Shown: positions 1 to 9,336, counted from the stretch's first letter. The stretch is DNA of 64,000 nucleotides from Streptococcus suis (GCF_024509555.1 NZ_JAMWEL010000005.1:1-64000); one strand, 5' to 3'. The notes: generated from the sequence alone by a model not told the origin. Translations and numbers: made by a program.

Positions 1-92
1 AGCCCTGAGAGATGATCAGGTAGATAGGTTGGAAGTGGAAGTGTGGCGACACATGTAGCGGACCAATACTAATCGCTCGAGGACTTATCCAA
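1..92 (+). rRNA. 23S rRNA, 3' end (partial)
   Basis: The window opens inside the last part of a 23S rRNA gene. The 3'-terminal stretch around 60-92 (gaccaatactaatcgctcga, then ggacttatcc) is typical of Firmicute 23S rRNA. The exact 3' end is estimated. The 5S gene and four tRNAs follow in the same direction, so this is the tail of an rRNA operon. Confidence 0.93.
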
Positions 93-180
93 AGAAATAA
101 ACTAGAGTCAATATTGACAAGCGATCGATTTCTTGTTAGAATATAGATATTCAATTTTGAGTTGACAAGACTCATTAGTT

Positions 181-294
181 AAGTGACGATAGCCTAGGAG
201 ATACACCTGTTCCCATGCCGAACACAGAAGTTAAGCCCTAGAACGCCTGAAGTAGTTGGGGGTTGCCCCCTGTGAGATACGGTAGTCGCTTAGC
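181..294 (+). rRNA. 5S rRNA
   Basis: About 114 nt with the 5S hallmarks: gtgacgatagcc at the start, ccatgccgaacacagaagttaag in the middle (conserved loop C region) and a closing strand ggtagtcgctta that pairs with the 5' end. It lies about 90 nt after the 23S 3' end. Ends are accurate to a few nucleotides. Confidence 0.94.
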
Positions 295-317
295 AAATTG
301 GAGAGAAATCTCCAAAT

Positions 318-390
318 GGGAGTTTAGCTCAGCTGGGAGAGCATCTGCCTTACAAGCAGAGGGTCAGCGGTTCGATCCCGTTAACTCCCA
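318..390 (+). tRNA. tRNA-Val (anticodon TAC)
   Basis: A 73-nt cloverleaf. The acceptor arms gggagtt and aactccc pair, the anticodon loop is cttacaa (anticodon TAC, valine), and the T-loop is ggttcgatcc. The final CCA is only partly encoded. It is the first of four tRNAs after the 5S gene. Confidence 0.96.
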
Positions 391-395
391 TTTAA

Positions 396-466
396 GCGGG
401 TGTAGTTTAGTGGTAAAACTACAGCCTTCCAAGCTGTTGTCGCGAGTTCGATTCTCGTCACCCGCT
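396..466 (+). tRNA. tRNA-Gly (anticodon TCC)
   Basis: A 71-nt cloverleaf with acceptor arms gcgggtg and cacccgc. The anticodon loop cttccaa gives anticodon TCC (glycine), and the T-loop gttcgattc is present. It sits 5 nt after tRNA-Val. Confidence 0.96.
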
Positions 467-501
467 TTGAACTTAATATGTTCATCCCCAAACATTTGTT
501 T

Positions 502-575
<74 letters not shown>

Positions 576-580
576 TATAT

Positions 581-652
581 GGTCCGTTGGTCAAGGGGTT
601 AAGACACCGCCTTTTCACGGCGGTAACACGGGTTCGAATCCCGTACGGACTA
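581..652 (+). tRNA. tRNA-Glu (anticodon TTC)
   Basis: A 72-nt cloverleaf with acceptor arms ggtccgt and acggact. The anticodon loop ttttcac gives TTC (glutamate), and the T-loop ggttcgaatcc is present. It is the last gene of the cluster. Confidence 0.96.
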
Positions 653-703
653 TAGTTTTTATATGTTTTTATTACAAAAAATTTAGGTTTAATCTAACTT
701 TTT

Positions 704-732
704 GAGAGAACGAAATTCGTTCTCTCTTTTTT
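704..732 (+). terminator. Terminator of the rRNA/tRNA cluster
   Basis: The 11-bp arms gagagaacgaa and ttcgttctctc are separated by 1 nt and followed by six Ts. Placement directly after tRNA-Glu fits the end of the rrn transcript. Confidence 0.85.
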
Positions 733-1052
733 GATTTCTAAAGCTATATATTTCTTCGTTTTATGTACTTATAGGTCCTAAACCCGAATGCTTGGCACTT
801 GGATTTTAGGTGGTATAGCTAACTAGTATTCTCTTTTAATTTATCCCTTGATAGATGGTGTTGCGGGAAATTTTGGAAATTGTACTTACTTAAGTAATGA
901 ATATTCCATAGATACATTAAATAAAAATGTACTGTTTTTTTAAACTATATAAATGTAGGGACCTATTATAGAGTAGGTCATTCTAACTGAAAAATTTGAA
1001 TGGCTGCCTTGAATCGTGTGCAATATATGGTGTTTTCTATTGTTTTTGTTGG
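733..1052. other. Gene-free AT-rich stretch before recG
   Basis: About 320 nt between the rrn terminator and the recG promoter. I see no ribosome binding site with a plausible frame and no RNA family I can name. An in-frame ATG at 996 upstream of recG has no ribosome binding site and precedes the recG promoter, so it is not taken as a start. Confidence 0.6.
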
Positions 1053-1064
1053 TATAATAGATGT
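1053..1064 (+). promoter_or_regulatory. recG -10 box abutting the start codon
   Basis: TATAAT at 1053-1058 is followed by only 6 nt before the ATG at 1065. If this is the active promoter, transcription starts at or within a base or two of the A of the start codon and the mRNA is leaderless. No Shine-Dalgarno motif lies upstream of the ATG. Confidence 0.55.
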
Positions 1065-3083
1065 ATGAAAAAATTATCAGATGAATTAGCGGTTTTGCCA
1101 GGAATTGGTCCAAAATCAGCTGAGAAATTTTTGAAATTAGATCTTGTGACTATTGAGCAGTTATTAACTTATTATCCATTTAGATATGAGGATTTTGAAA
1201 GTAAGTCTATTTTAGATTTGCAAGATGGTGAAAAGGCTGTAGTTGTAGGTAGTGTGGTATCTCCAGCTAATGTGCAATACTATGGCTATAAGAGGAATCG
1301 GCTTCGTTTCTCGATTAAGCAGGGAGAGATAGTTCTGTCGGTTTCTTTTTTTAATCAGCCATATTTAGCTGATAAGATTGTTTTGGGGCAGGACGTTGCA
1401 ATCTGGGGTAAGTGGGATAAGGCAAAGGCTAGTTTGACTGGTATGAAGTTGTTGGCTCAAGTAGCTGAGGATTTACAGCCGGTCTATCATGTGGCACAAG
1501 GTATTTCTCAATCTCAGTTGGTCAAAGCTATTAGATCAGCGATTGACCATGGTTATTTGGATTTGTTGAATGAGAATTTGCCGGTAGTTTTATTGGAGAA
1601 GTATCGACTTCTAAATCGAAAGCAGGCAGTTTTTGCTATGCATTTTCCCTCTAATCTGGATGAATATCGTCAAGCCCTGCGCCGTATTAAGTTTGAAGAA
1701 TTATTTTATTTCCAGTTACAATTGCAATTGTTGAAAGCTGGGAACCGTGATCTTTCTAGTGGTTTGAAGATTGATTTTGATAAGGTAGAATTAGAAAGGC
1801 AAATTGCGAAACTACCTTTTCTTTTGACGGACGCGCAACTAACTGCTTTGGAAGAAATTTTGGCTGATATGGGGGCTTCTCTCCATATGAACCGCTTGTT
1901 GCAGGGAGATGTGGGGTCTGGTAAGACAGTAGTTGCAGGCTTGGCGATGTTGGCAGCGGTAAGTGCTGGTATGCAAGCGGCTATTATGGTTCCAACAGAA
2001 ATTTTGGCAGAACAGCATTTTGAGAGTTTGTGCCAGTTATTCCCAGATTTATCGATTGCGCTCTTAACCGGTGGGATGAAGGTTGCTGAGCGTAGGACTG
2101 CATTAGAGGCGATTGCTGATGGGCGTGTTCAGATGATAGTTGGTACCCATGCATTGATACAAGAGGGGGTAGTGTATCACAAACTGGGGCTTGTTGTGAC
2201 GGATGAACAGCACCGCTTTGGTGTCAAGCAACGTCGCTTATTTCGTGAAAAGGGTGATAATCCTGATGTCCTCATGATGACAGCAACGCCTATTCCTAGA
2301 ACCTTGGCTATAACGGCCTTTGGAGATATGGATGTTTCTATTATCAACCAATTACCTGCTGGGCGTAAACCTATTATTACTCGCTGGGTCAAGCATCAGC
2401 AGTTGCCTACCGTTTTAGAATGGCTTGAAAAGGAATTAAAAAAGGGAGCTCAAGTTTATTTTATTTCTCCTTTAATCGAAGAATCTGAGGCCTTGGATTT
2501 GAAAAATGCCATTGACTTACAAGCTGAGTTACAAGCTCATTTTGGTGGACAGTTTACTGTGGATTTGCTACATGGTAAGATGAAAAATGAAGAAAAAGAT
2601 TCCATTATGCAGGCTTTTAAGGAGCAAAAGACGGATATTTTGGTTTCGACAACCGTTATTGAAGTCGGTGTCAATGTCCCTAATGCAACAGTTATGGTTA
2701 TTATGGATGCCGACCGTTTTGGTTTAAGTCAGCTTCATCAGTTGAGGGGGCGTGTTGGGCGTGGGCATAAGCAGTCCTACGCTATTTTGGTTGCTAATCC
2801 TAAAACAGAGTCGGGCAAGGAACGCATGAAAATTATGACTGAAACCACAGATGGTTTTATACTGGCTGAAGCAGATTTGAAAATGCGTGGGTCTGGTGAA
2901 ATTTTTGGAACCCGTCAATCAGGTTTGCCAGAATTTCAGGTAGCAAATATAGTTGAAGATTATCCAATCCTAGAGGAGGCTAGACGGGTTGCTAGTCAGA
3001 TTGTCAGTGAAAAAAATTGGCAGAAAAATCCAAACTGGTCAGTTTTGCTGAAACATTTGAAGGATAAGAAAGAATTGGATTAA
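1065..3083 (+). CDS. recG: ATP-dependent DNA helicase RecG
   Basis: RecG remodels stalled replication forks and Holliday junctions by branch migration. The product is 672 aa, the usual length. An N-terminal helix-hairpin region and an OB-fold wedge domain come first. The helicase core follows with Walker A GDVGSGKT (about residues 281-288), the DEQH box (about 380-383) and motif VI QLRGRVGRG. I start at 1065 because the -10 box lies directly upstream; the longer frame from 996 adds 23 residues unlike RecG. The gene is convergent with the asparaginase gene and they share a terminator. Confidence 0.96.
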   Translation: MKKLSDELAVLPGIGPKSAEKFLKLDLVTIEQLLTYYPFRYEDFESKSILDLQDGEKAVVVGSVVSPANVQYYGYKRNRLRFSIKQGEIVLSVSFFNQPYLADKIVLGQDVAIWGKWDKAKASLTGMKLLAQVAEDLQPVYHVAQGISQSQLVKAIRSAIDHGYLDLLNENLPVVLLEKYRLLNRKQAVFAMHFPSNLDEYRQALRRIKFEELFYFQLQLQLLKAGNRDLSSGLKIDFDKVELERQIAKLPFLLTDAQLTALEEILADMGASLHMNRLLQGDVGSGKTVVAGLAMLAAVSAGMQAAIMVPTEILAEQHFESLCQLFPDLSIALLTGGMKVAERRTALEAIADGRVQMIVGTHALIQEGVVYHKLGLVVTDEQHRFGVKQRRLFREKGDNPDVLMMTATPIPRTLAITAFGDMDVSIINQLPAGRKPIITRWVKHQQLPTVLEWLEKELKKGAQVYFISPLIEESEALDLKNAIDLQAELQAHFGGQFTVDLLHGKMKNEEKDSIMQAFKEQKTDILVSTTVIEVGVNVPNATVMVIMDADRFGLSQLHQLRGRVGRGHKQSYAILVANPKTESGKERMKIMTETTDGFILAEADLKMRGSGEIFGTRQSGLPEFQVANIVEDYPILEEARRVASQIVSEKNWQKNPNWSVLLKHLKDKKELD

Positions 3084-3098
3084 ATTTGAAAGATTGAA

Positions 3099-3122
3099 AA
3101 AAGACCGACTGTTCGGTCTTTT
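3099..3122. terminator. Bidirectional terminator, recG / asparaginase
   Basis: Perfect 10-bp arms AAAAGACCGA and TCGGTCTTTT with a 4-nt loop. The T run on each strand suits both convergent genes. Confidence 0.88.
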
Positions 3123-3146
3123 GTAGTTTTAAGCATGCAGTTGTGA

Positions 3147-4106
3147 TTAGCCTTGGATGTAGTCAGCTAAGGCTTGTCCTTTTAAGCCGACATTGAGAGC
3201 AATTAGTAGTTTCAGGCGAGCTTTTTGTGCATTTAATTCTTTGACAAAGAGGATGCCTTCTTGTTCTAGCTGAATGCCACCGCCTTGATAGGCGTAAACG
3301 GGTTCGGCAATGCCGTTAAAGCAACGAGAAACTAGAACGACAGGGATGTTTTGATGAAGAAGTTTTTGGATGGCAGGAAGGATGGTTGGTGGGAGGTTTC
3401 CTGCTCCAAGTGCTTCGATGACCAAGCCTGAAATGGCTGAATGTGAGAGTGAATCAAGGAGAACAGAGTCCATGTCTGCATAGGCCTTGATAATTGGAAC
3501 TGTTCCTGATATAGCTGATAAGTCAAAGCGAACTCGTGGTTCTGCAGTTTTAAAATATAGAATTTCACGCTTGGTAACCAGTCCAAGTGGTCCGTGGGTT
3601 GGTGTCTGGAAGGTAGATACGTTGGTTGTATGAGTCTTGGTGACATACTTGGCAGCATGAATTTCATCATTCATAACGACCAGGACTCCCTTGTCTGCAG
3701 ACTTTTCATCCGCTGCGACACGGAGGGCTGTTTGGTAGTTGTAAACTCCGTCGCTACCAAGTTCATTGGATGAACGCATGGCCCCAGTTAACACGATTGG
3801 TTTTTCAGGAATGGCCATGGTATCGAGAAAATAGGCTGTTTCTTCAAGTGTGTCGGTGCCGTGGGTAATGACAAATCCATCAAAGTTTGCTTGTTCAGCC
3901 TTGATTTTCTGATAGAGGGTCATCATGTGTTCCAAACGGATATGGGGGCTTGGAACATTGAGAAAATCGATGGATGTGACTTGTATTTCTTCAATGGGTG
4001 TGTCGATTTGAGTCATTGGATTGATTTGACTGCTTGTCACATGGCCTTCTTGGTCGGCTTGCATGGAAATAGTTCCACCTGTGTGTAGGGCGAGAATTTT
4101 TTTCAT
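3147..4106 (-). CDS. ansA: L-asparaginase, type I (cytoplasmic)
   Basis: Hydrolyses L-asparagine to aspartate and ammonia. It is 319 aa with no signal peptide, which fits the cytoplasmic form. Both family signatures are present: HTGGTIS near residues 8-14, holding the nucleophilic threonine, and THGTDTLEET at 81-90 with the second catalytic Thr-Asp pair. It is transcribed alone, divergent from the HAD phosphatase gene, and ends at the shared hairpin with recG. Confidence 0.93.
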   Translation of the reverse strand: MKKILALHTGGTISMQADQEGHVTSSQINPMTQIDTPIEEIQVTSIDFLNVPSPHIRLEHMMTLYQKIKAEQANFDGFVITHGTDTLEETAYFLDTMAIPEKPIVLTGAMRSSNELGSDGVYNYQTALRVAADEKSADKGVLVVMNDEIHAAKYVTKTHTTNVSTFQTPTHGPLGLVTKREILYFKTAEPRVRFDLSAISGTVPIIKAYADMDSVLLDSLSHSAISGLVIEALGAGNLPPTILPAIQKLLHQNIPVVLVSRCFNGIAEPVYAYQGGGIQLEQEGILFVKELNAQKARLKLLIALNVGLKGQALADYIQG

Positions 4107-4127
4107 AAATTTTCTGTTTCTTTCAAT

Positions 4128-4152
4128 TTGTGTTATACTAATTGTAACACAA
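4128..4152. promoter_or_regulatory. Inverted repeat over the -10 region of the HAD gene
   Basis: Perfect 8-bp arms TTGTGTTA (4128-4135) and TAACACAA (4145-4152) flank 9 nt; the left arm runs into a possible TATACT -10 (4135-4140). It sits in the divergent intergenic region and could be an operator. No regulator is identified. Confidence 0.4.
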
Positions 4153-4175
4153 TTCTAAGAAAGGTGGTGAGATGG

Positions 4176-5036
4176 TTGACAATTAGAGCTGTATTTTTTG
4201 ATATTGATGGGACATTATTGACAGATAGTCGCACAGTTAGTAAGTCAACAATCTCAGCCATTAATTACCTGAAAAAGAAAGGGGTATTGGTTGGTGTAGC
4301 TACTGGTCGAGATCCACGTTTTGTTTTGCAATACATGGCTAGTTTAGGGTTGGACATTGGAATTACCTATAATGGTCAATATATTTTTTCTAGAGAAGAA
4401 GTTATTTACAGTCGTGTCTTAGAAGTTCAACAGATCCAAGCAATCCTGAATTATGCACGGAAGAAACAAAAGGATCTATCCTTGGGAACGGCCAAAGGTG
4501 TGGTTGGAAGCAGGATTATGAGTATGGGAACTGGTCACTTTGCTTATCGCCTTACTCGGATGATTCCACAGTCCTGGGCTGGTTTTGTCAATTTCATCTT
4601 TAATCGTCTTATTCGGAAATTGAGACCACAGAAAGATCTTGATTTAAAAGGCTGCCTCTCTCAACCAATATATCAGTTGATGATGTTAATGACAGAGAGG
4701 GAAACTAGAGACTTGGAATCTCAGTTCGAAGATTTATCTTTTACTCGTTCTAGCCCTTATGCAACAGATATCATTAGCAAGGGTAGTTCGAAACTATCAG
4801 GTATTTTGATCCTTGCACAGAGGTACCAATTGACCTTAGATGAAATTATTGTTTTCGGTGATTCTAACAATGACTATGAGATGTTAAAAGAAATAAAGTA
4901 CTCGGTTGCGATGGGGAATGGTACTAAAAAGGTAAAAGATGTTGCAGCTTTTGTGACAGATACCAATAACCGCGATGGTATATATAAAGCCTTGGTTCAT
5001 TTTGGTGTTATTGAGGGAAGTAATGTTTCAAAGTAA
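4176..5036 (+). CDS. Cof-type HAD family sugar-phosphatase-like hydrolase
   Basis: A 286-aa class IIB HAD phosphatase. It has the DxD nucleophile motif FFDIDGTLL (Asp9, Asp11) and the C-terminal metal-binding loop FGDSNNDYEM, with the larger cap domain between. I choose a TTG start at 4176: an AAGGTGG ribosome binding site lies 8 nt upstream and the protein then begins directly at the Cof motif. The upstream ATG frame from 4128 runs through the promoter. Substrate is not predictable. The next gene overlaps by 14 nt, so the two are co-transcribed and translationally coupled. Confidence 0.88.
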   Translation: MTIRAVFFDIDGTLLTDSRTVSKSTISAINYLKKKGVLVGVATGRDPRFVLQYMASLGLDIGITYNGQYIFSREEVIYSRVLEVQQIQAILNYARKKQKDLSLGTAKGVVGSRIMSMGTGHFAYRLTRMIPQSWAGFVNFIFNRLIRKLRPQKDLDLKGCLSQPIYQLMMLMTERETRDLESQFEDLSFTRSSPYATDIISKGSSKLSGILILAQRYQLTLDEIIVFGDSNNDYEMLKEIKYSVAMGNGTKKVKDVAAFVTDTNNRDGIYKALVHFGVIEGSNVSK

Positions 5037-5541
5037 GGATACAAATTTCAATAAGGTAAAAGCTTTCCATGCCTTAATGGATGGCAGGACTCAGGAGTTT
5101 CCTAAAGAGTATGATAGGAAGACAGCGCTCCATAGATCTGGATTCAAGCTAGAAGAAATTCTTGAGTTTCTCCATGCTGCTTCTGAAAGTGAGGAAATTT
5201 TCCAAGAAGGCTTAAGCCAGCTACATAAGGACTTAGACAAGGCAGCTCAAAAAATTTCGGACAAGAGATCAGCTAGTATTTCCTTACAAAACCAAGTAGA
5301 CGCCTTGCTAGATATTTTGTATTTTACCTATGGCTCGTTTGTTTTGATGGGGGTTGATCCAGCTCCCATTTTTGACTTGGTACACGCTGCAAATATGGGA
5401 AAAGTTTTTCCAGATGGAAAGGCGCATTTTGATCCGATTACACATAAAATCTTAAAACCTGATGATTGGGAAGAGAAGTTTGCGCCGGAAAATAGGATTG
5501 CTGAAGAACTTGAAAGACAAATGAAAAGACTTGATTCATAG
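5023..5541 (+). CDS. MazG/PRA-PH-like nucleotide pyrophosphohydrolase
   Basis: A 172-aa all-alpha protein of the MazG / phosphoribosyl-ATP pyrophosphohydrolase superfamily. The EEILEFLHAA and later QVDALLDILYFTYG segments carry the spaced acidic residues (E..E, D..D) that bind Mg2+ in this fold. The ATG at 5023 follows gaggg. A role in hydrolysing a non-canonical or surplus nucleotide is inferred; no histidine-synthesis genes are nearby. Overlap with the HAD gene suggests a phosphatase-pyrophosphatase pair. Confidence 0.75.
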   Translation: MFQSKDTNFNKVKAFHALMDGRTQEFPKEYDRKTALHRSGFKLEEILEFLHAASESEEIFQEGLSQLHKDLDKAAQKISDKRSASISLQNQVDALLDILYFTYGSFVLMGVDPAPIFDLVHAANMGKVFPDGKAHFDPITHKILKPDDWEEKFAPENRIAEELERQMKRLDS

Positions 5542-5553
5542 GTCAAGTCTTTT
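5524..5553. terminator. Bidirectional terminator, MazG-like gene / uspA
   Basis: Arms aaaagacttga and tcaagtctttt (11 bp) enclose an 8-nt loop. It overlaps the stop of the MazG-like gene and faces the 3' end of the usp gene. Confidence 0.8.
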
Positions 5554-5559
5554 GTGGTG

Positions 5560-6012
5560 TTATAGAATTTTTTCACTGTCACGTACAATGAGTAAATCGA
5601 TTGTTGCGTGACGGAGGATGTATTCAGATGATGAACCTATTAGGAGGCGTTCAAAAGCGTTTAATCCTGTTGCACCAAGGAGCATGAGGTCTGCACCTGT
5701 TTCTTTTGGAATGTCCGTAGCCAAAATCGTTTTAGGATTACCGAATTCAATGCGGATTTGAACATCTTTTAGACCAGCATTCATGGCCTCTTGCTTGTAT
5801 TCTTCTAGGAGTAACTCAGCTTCTTTTTCTAGAGATTCGTAGACGGAAGCATCAAATGCGACAACATTATGAAGGGCGCGTGTATCAATGACATGGGCAA
5901 TGACAAGTCGAGCTTGGTTGCGCTTGGCGACGTGGATAGCCTTATGTAGAGCTAGCTCAGCTCCTTTTGAACCATCTACTGCAACAAGAATTGTTTGGTA
6001 AGATTGTGTCAT
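5560..6012 (-). CDS. Universal stress protein, UspA family
   Basis: A 150-aa single-domain UspA protein. It starts with ILVAVDGSKGAELAL and ends with the nucleotide-binding signature G-2x-G-9x-G-S, seen as GATG...IGSS near residues 118-132, so it belongs to the ATP-binding class. The ATG at 6012 has a strong AAAGGAG site 8 nt upstream, preferred to the in-frame TTG at 6030 that lies ahead of that site. It is monocistronic and divergent from the aminotransferase gene. The physiological role is unknown. Confidence 0.88.
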   Translation of the reverse strand: MTQSYQTILVAVDGSKGAELALHKAIHVAKRNQARLVIAHVIDTRALHNVVAFDASVYESLEKEAELLLEEYKQEAMNAGLKDVQIRIEFGNPKTILATDIPKETGADLMLLGATGLNAFERLLIGSSSEYILRHATIDLLIVRDSEKIL

Positions 6013-6096
6013 AATAATCACTCCTTTCAATCATTAATAACAAGTTAATATTACATCTATATTATAAGTCTTTTGATAGAAAAAGTAAAGGTATTC

Positions 6097-6125
6097 TTGA
6101 GATTTTCTTGTATTTAAAGTAAAAT
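6097..6125 (+). promoter_or_regulatory. Promoter of the aminotransferase gene
   Basis: TTGAGA (6097-6102) and TAAAAT (6120-6125) are 17 bp apart. They lie 30 nt upstream of the start codon. Confidence 0.6.
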
Positions 6126-6154
6126 AGAATGCAGAAGAAAGTCGAGGTAACGAC

Positions 6155-7369
6155 ATGAAACAATTTAATAAATCAAGTAAATTAGATGATGTAGCCTATG
6201 ATATTCGTGGCCCAGTTTTAGAAGAAGCTATGCGAATGCGGGCCAACGGAGAGCAAATTTTACGTTTGAATACAGGTAATCCAGCTGAGTTTGGCTTTAC
6301 AGCACCTGATGAAGTTATTCGTGACCTGATCCATAATGCTAGGAAGTCTGAAGGTTATTCAAATAGTAAGGGGATTTTCTCAGCGCGCAAGGCAATCATG
6401 CAGTACTGTCAATTGAAAAAGTTTCCAAATGTGGATATTGAAGATATTTATCTTGGAAATGGTGTGAGTGAGCTGATTGTTATGTCAATGCAAGGCTTGC
6501 TAGACAATGGTGATGAGGTATTGGTACCCATGCCGGACTATCCACTTTGGACTGCGGCAGTAAGCTTGGCTGGTGGTAAGGCTGTACATTACGTTTGTGA
6601 TGAGGCGGCAGACTGGTATCCAGACTTGGCCGATATGGAGTCTAAGGTAACTTCGCGGACCAAGGCCATTGTCTTGATTAATCCGAATAATCCAACAGGT
6701 GCCCTTTATCCGAAAGAAATTTTGGAGGGGATTATTGATATTGCTCGCAGGCATGAATTGATTATTTTCTCTGACGAGATTTACGATCGGATGGTCTTTG
6801 ACGGTGCGGTTCATATTCCGATTGCTACCTTAGCACCTGACTTGTTTGTCGTGACCATGAATGGTTTGTCCAAATCCCACCGAATCTGTGGTTTCCGTGT
6901 GGGTTGGATGGTCTTGTCCGGTCCTAAGAAACACGTAAAAGGTTATATCGAAGGATTGAATATGTTGTCCAATATGCGTTTGTGTTCGAACGTATTGGCA
7001 CAACAGGTTGTTCAAACATCCTTGGGAGGGTATCAGTCAGTTGATGAACTTTTGATGCCTGGTGGTCGCTTGTATGAACAACGTGAATTCATTACTAAAG
7101 CTATCAATGATATCCCTGGCTTATCAGCAGTTAAACCCAAGGCGGGATTATATGTCTTTCCTAAAATTGATCGTGAGATGTATCGAGTGGACGATGATGA
7201 GCAGTTTGTCTTGGATTTCTTAAAACAGGAGAAAGTCTTGCTTGTTCATGGTCGAGGCTTTAACTGGAAGGATCCGGACCATTTCCGTATCGTTTACCTT
7301 CCACGTGTTGATGAATTAGCTGAAATTCAAGAAAAGATGACCCGTTTTTTACGTCAATATCGTAGATAA
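6155..7369 (+). CDS. alaT: PLP-dependent aminotransferase, AlaT-like
   Basis: A 404-aa fold-type I class I/II aminotransferase. NPNNPTGALYP and SDEIYDRMVF are the cofactor-binding segments, the Schiff-base lysine is Lys240 in NGLSKSHRICGFRVGW, and FRIVYLP near the C terminus holds the carboxylate-binding arginine. The SKSHR...GWM pattern matches the AlaT branch (alanine-pyruvate/valine aminotransferase). Substrate is inferred from likeness. It is a single-gene unit with its own promoter and terminator. Confidence 0.85.
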   Translation: MKQFNKSSKLDDVAYDIRGPVLEEAMRMRANGEQILRLNTGNPAEFGFTAPDEVIRDLIHNARKSEGYSNSKGIFSARKAIMQYCQLKKFPNVDIEDIYLGNGVSELIVMSMQGLLDNGDEVLVPMPDYPLWTAAVSLAGGKAVHYVCDEAADWYPDLADMESKVTSRTKAIVLINPNNPTGALYPKEILEGIIDIARRHELIIFSDEIYDRMVFDGAVHIPIATLAPDLFVVTMNGLSKSHRICGFRVGWMVLSGPKKHVKGYIEGLNMLSNMRLCSNVLAQQVVQTSLGGYQSVDELLMPGGRLYEQREFITKAINDIPGLSAVKPKAGLYVFPKIDREMYRVDDDEQFVLDFLKQEKVLLVHGRGFNWKDPDHFRIVYLPRVDELAEIQEKMTRFLRQYRR

Positions 7370-7374
7370 AATTG

Positions 7375-7398
7375 GAGCTGATGCAAGTCAGCTCTTTT
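7375..7398 (+). terminator. Terminator after alaT
   Basis: Arms gagctga and tcagctc with a 6-nt loop, followed by tttt. Confidence 0.75.
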
Positions 7399-7524
7399 CA
7401 TATGCTCGTGTAGTGTTTGTTTGATTAGCTTATCAATTTGTGTAACTAAAGATGCACCGGTAGCTATTTTTAGTAAAAAAATAAACTACAAGGCTGTACC
7501 TACCTTTGTGTGAGGCTGGAAATA

Positions 7525-7533
7525 TGGTATAAT
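7525..7533 (+). promoter_or_regulatory. gatCAB extended -10 promoter
   Basis: TGGTATAAT (TGn plus TATAAT at 7528-7533) lies 34 nt upstream of gatC, with an aggagg ribosome binding site between. The -35 is weak. Confidence 0.65.
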
Positions 7534-7567
7534 GAGAAGATAGATTTCCAATAGGAGGAAAGTAAGA

Positions 7568-7870
7568 ATGAAGATTTCTGAAGCTGAAGTCCGTCACGTT
7601 GCCAAGCTGTCTAAGCTGGAATTTTCGGACCATGAAACAGCGGAATTTGCGACAAGTTTGAGCAAGATTGTCGATATGGTTGAATTGCTCAATGAAGTAG
7701 ATACGACAGGTGTTGCGGTAACGACCACTATGGCTGACCGTAAGAATGTCTTGCGAGCAGATATTGCCCAAAAAGGTGAGAGCCGTGAGGAGCTCTTTAA
7801 AAATGTGCCTGAAGCCCAAGATAACTTTATCAAGGTACCAGCTATTCTAGACGGGGGAGGAGATGCCTAA
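7568..7870 (+). CDS. gatC: Asp/Glu-tRNA amidotransferase subunit C
   Basis: The 100-aa GatC subunit wraps around GatA and stabilises the GatCAB complex, which converts Glu-tRNA(Gln) and, in some species, Asp-tRNA(Asn) to the amidated forms. The [19 protein letters not shown] opening is typical. It is first in the gatCAB operon and its stop overlaps the gatA start by 1 nt. A strong aggagg lies 6-7 nt upstream of the ATG. Confidence 0.94.
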   Translation: MKISEAEVRHVAKLSKLEFSDHETAEFATSLSKIVDMVELLNEVDTTGVAVTTTMADRKNVLRADIAQKGESREELFKNVPEAQDNFIKVPAILDGGGDA

Positions 7871-9336
7871 TGACGTTTAACAATAAAACCATTGATGAAT
7901 TGCATGACCTCCTTGTCAAAAAGGAGATTTCTGCGGTTGAGTTGACCAAGGCAACCTTGGAAGACATTAAGAGCCGTGAGGGAGCAGTGGATGCTTTCTT
8001 GACTATCACAGAAGATGCGGCCTTGGCGCAGGCTGCTGCCCTTGATGAAAAAGGGATTGATGCGGACAATGTTATGGCAGGGATTCCTTTGGCAGTCAAG
8101 GACAATATCTCTACTAAGGGGATTTTGACCACGGCAGCTTCAAAAATGCTCTATAACTACGAGCCGATTTTCGATGCGACATCAGTTTCCCAAGCCTATG
8201 CCAAGGATATGATTGTTGTTGGTAAGACCAACATGGATGAGTTTGCCATGGGAGGTTCTAATGAGAACTCTGCCTTCAAACCGACTAAAAATGCTTGGGA
8301 CCAGACAAAAGTTCCCGGTGGTTCTTCAGGTGGTTCGGCAGCTGCAGTTGCTGCTGGTCAGGTCCGTTTGTCACTCGGGTCTGACACAGGTGGTTCCATT
8401 CGTCAGCCAGCAGCCTTTAATGGTATCGTCGGTATGAAACCGACCTATGGAACGGTGTCACGTTTTGGTCTGATTGCCTTTGGTTCATCTCTTGACCAAA
8501 TTGGTCCATTCTCACAGACGGTTAAGGAAAATGCCCAGTTGCTCAATGTCATCTCTGGTCATGATATCAAGGATGCAACATCAACGATCAATGAAATTGC
8601 TGACTTTACTAGCAAGATTGGTCAAGACATTAAAGGCATGAAAATTGCTTTGCCGAAAGAATACATGGGCGAAGGGATTGATCCGCAGGTCAAGGAAACT
8701 ATTCTCAAGGCGGCTAAGCACTTGGAAAGCTTGGGGGCAATCATTGAAGAAGTTAGTCTGCCACATTCTAAGTATGGGGTTGCTGTTTACTACATCATTG
8801 CTTCATCAGAGGCATCTTCTAACTTGCAACGTTTTGACGGTATCCGCTATGGTTTCCGTGCAGAAGATGCGACAAACTTGGATGAGATTTACGTGAAAAC
8901 CCGTAGCCAAGGTTTTGGTGAGGAAGTCAAACGTCGTATTATGTTAGGTACATTTAGCTTGTCATCTGGTTACTACGATGCCTACTTCAAGAAGGCTGGC
9001 CAGGTGCGGACCTTGATTATCCAAGATTTTGAAAAGGTCTTTGCAGACTATGACTTGATTTTGGGGCCGACAGCTCCGACGGTTGCCTTTGGTTTGGACA
9101 CGCTCAACCATGACCCTGTGGCTATGTACTTGGCGGACTTGTTAACAATTCCTGTAAACTTGGCAGGTCTTCCTGGTCTTTCTATTCCTGCTGGTTTTGT
9201 AGAAGGCTTGCCAGTCGGTTTGCAGTTGATTGGTCCAAAATATTCAGAAGAGACCATTTACCAAGTGGCTGCGGCCTTTGAAGCGACAACAGATTACCAT
9301 AAGCAACAACCAGTGATTTTTGGAGGTGCCAACTAA
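7870..9336 (+). CDS. gatA: Asp/Glu-tRNA amidotransferase subunit A
   Basis: The 488-aa amidase-signature subunit frees ammonia from glutamine for transamidation. The Ser-cisSer-Lys triad is visible: Lys77 (AVKDNIS), Ser152 in PGGSSGGSA and Ser176 in [10 protein letters not shown], with the expected spacing of 75 and 24 residues. It overlaps gatC and gatB by 1 nt each, so translation is coupled and the subunits are made together. Full length, nothing odd. Confidence 0.97.
   Translation: MTFNNKTIDELHDLLVKKEISAVELTKATLEDIKSREGAVDAFLTITEDAALAQAAALDEKGIDADNVMAGIPLAVKDNISTKGILTTAASKMLYNYEPIFDATSVSQAYAKDMIVVGKTNMDEFAMGGSNENSAFKPTKNAWDQTKVPGGSSGGSAAAVAAGQVRLSLGSDTGGSIRQPAAFNGIVGMKPTYGTVSRFGLIAFGSSLDQIGPFSQTVKENAQLLNVISGHDIKDATSTINEIADFTSKIGQDIKGMKIALPKEYMGEGIDPQVKETILKAAKHLESLGAIIEEVSLPHSKYGVAVYYIIASSEASSNLQRFDGIRYGFRAEDATNLDEIYVKTRSQGFGEEVKRRIMLGTFSLSSGYYDAYFKKAGQVRTLIIQDFEKVFADYDLILGPTAPTVAFGLDTLNHDPVAMYLADLLTIPVNLAGLPGLSIPAGFVEGLPVGLQLIGPKYSEETIYQVAAAFEATTDYHKQQPVIFGGAN

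Noticed and set aside
996..1064. Upstream ATG extension of recG
   Set aside because: It precedes the -10 box and adds residues unlike RecG.
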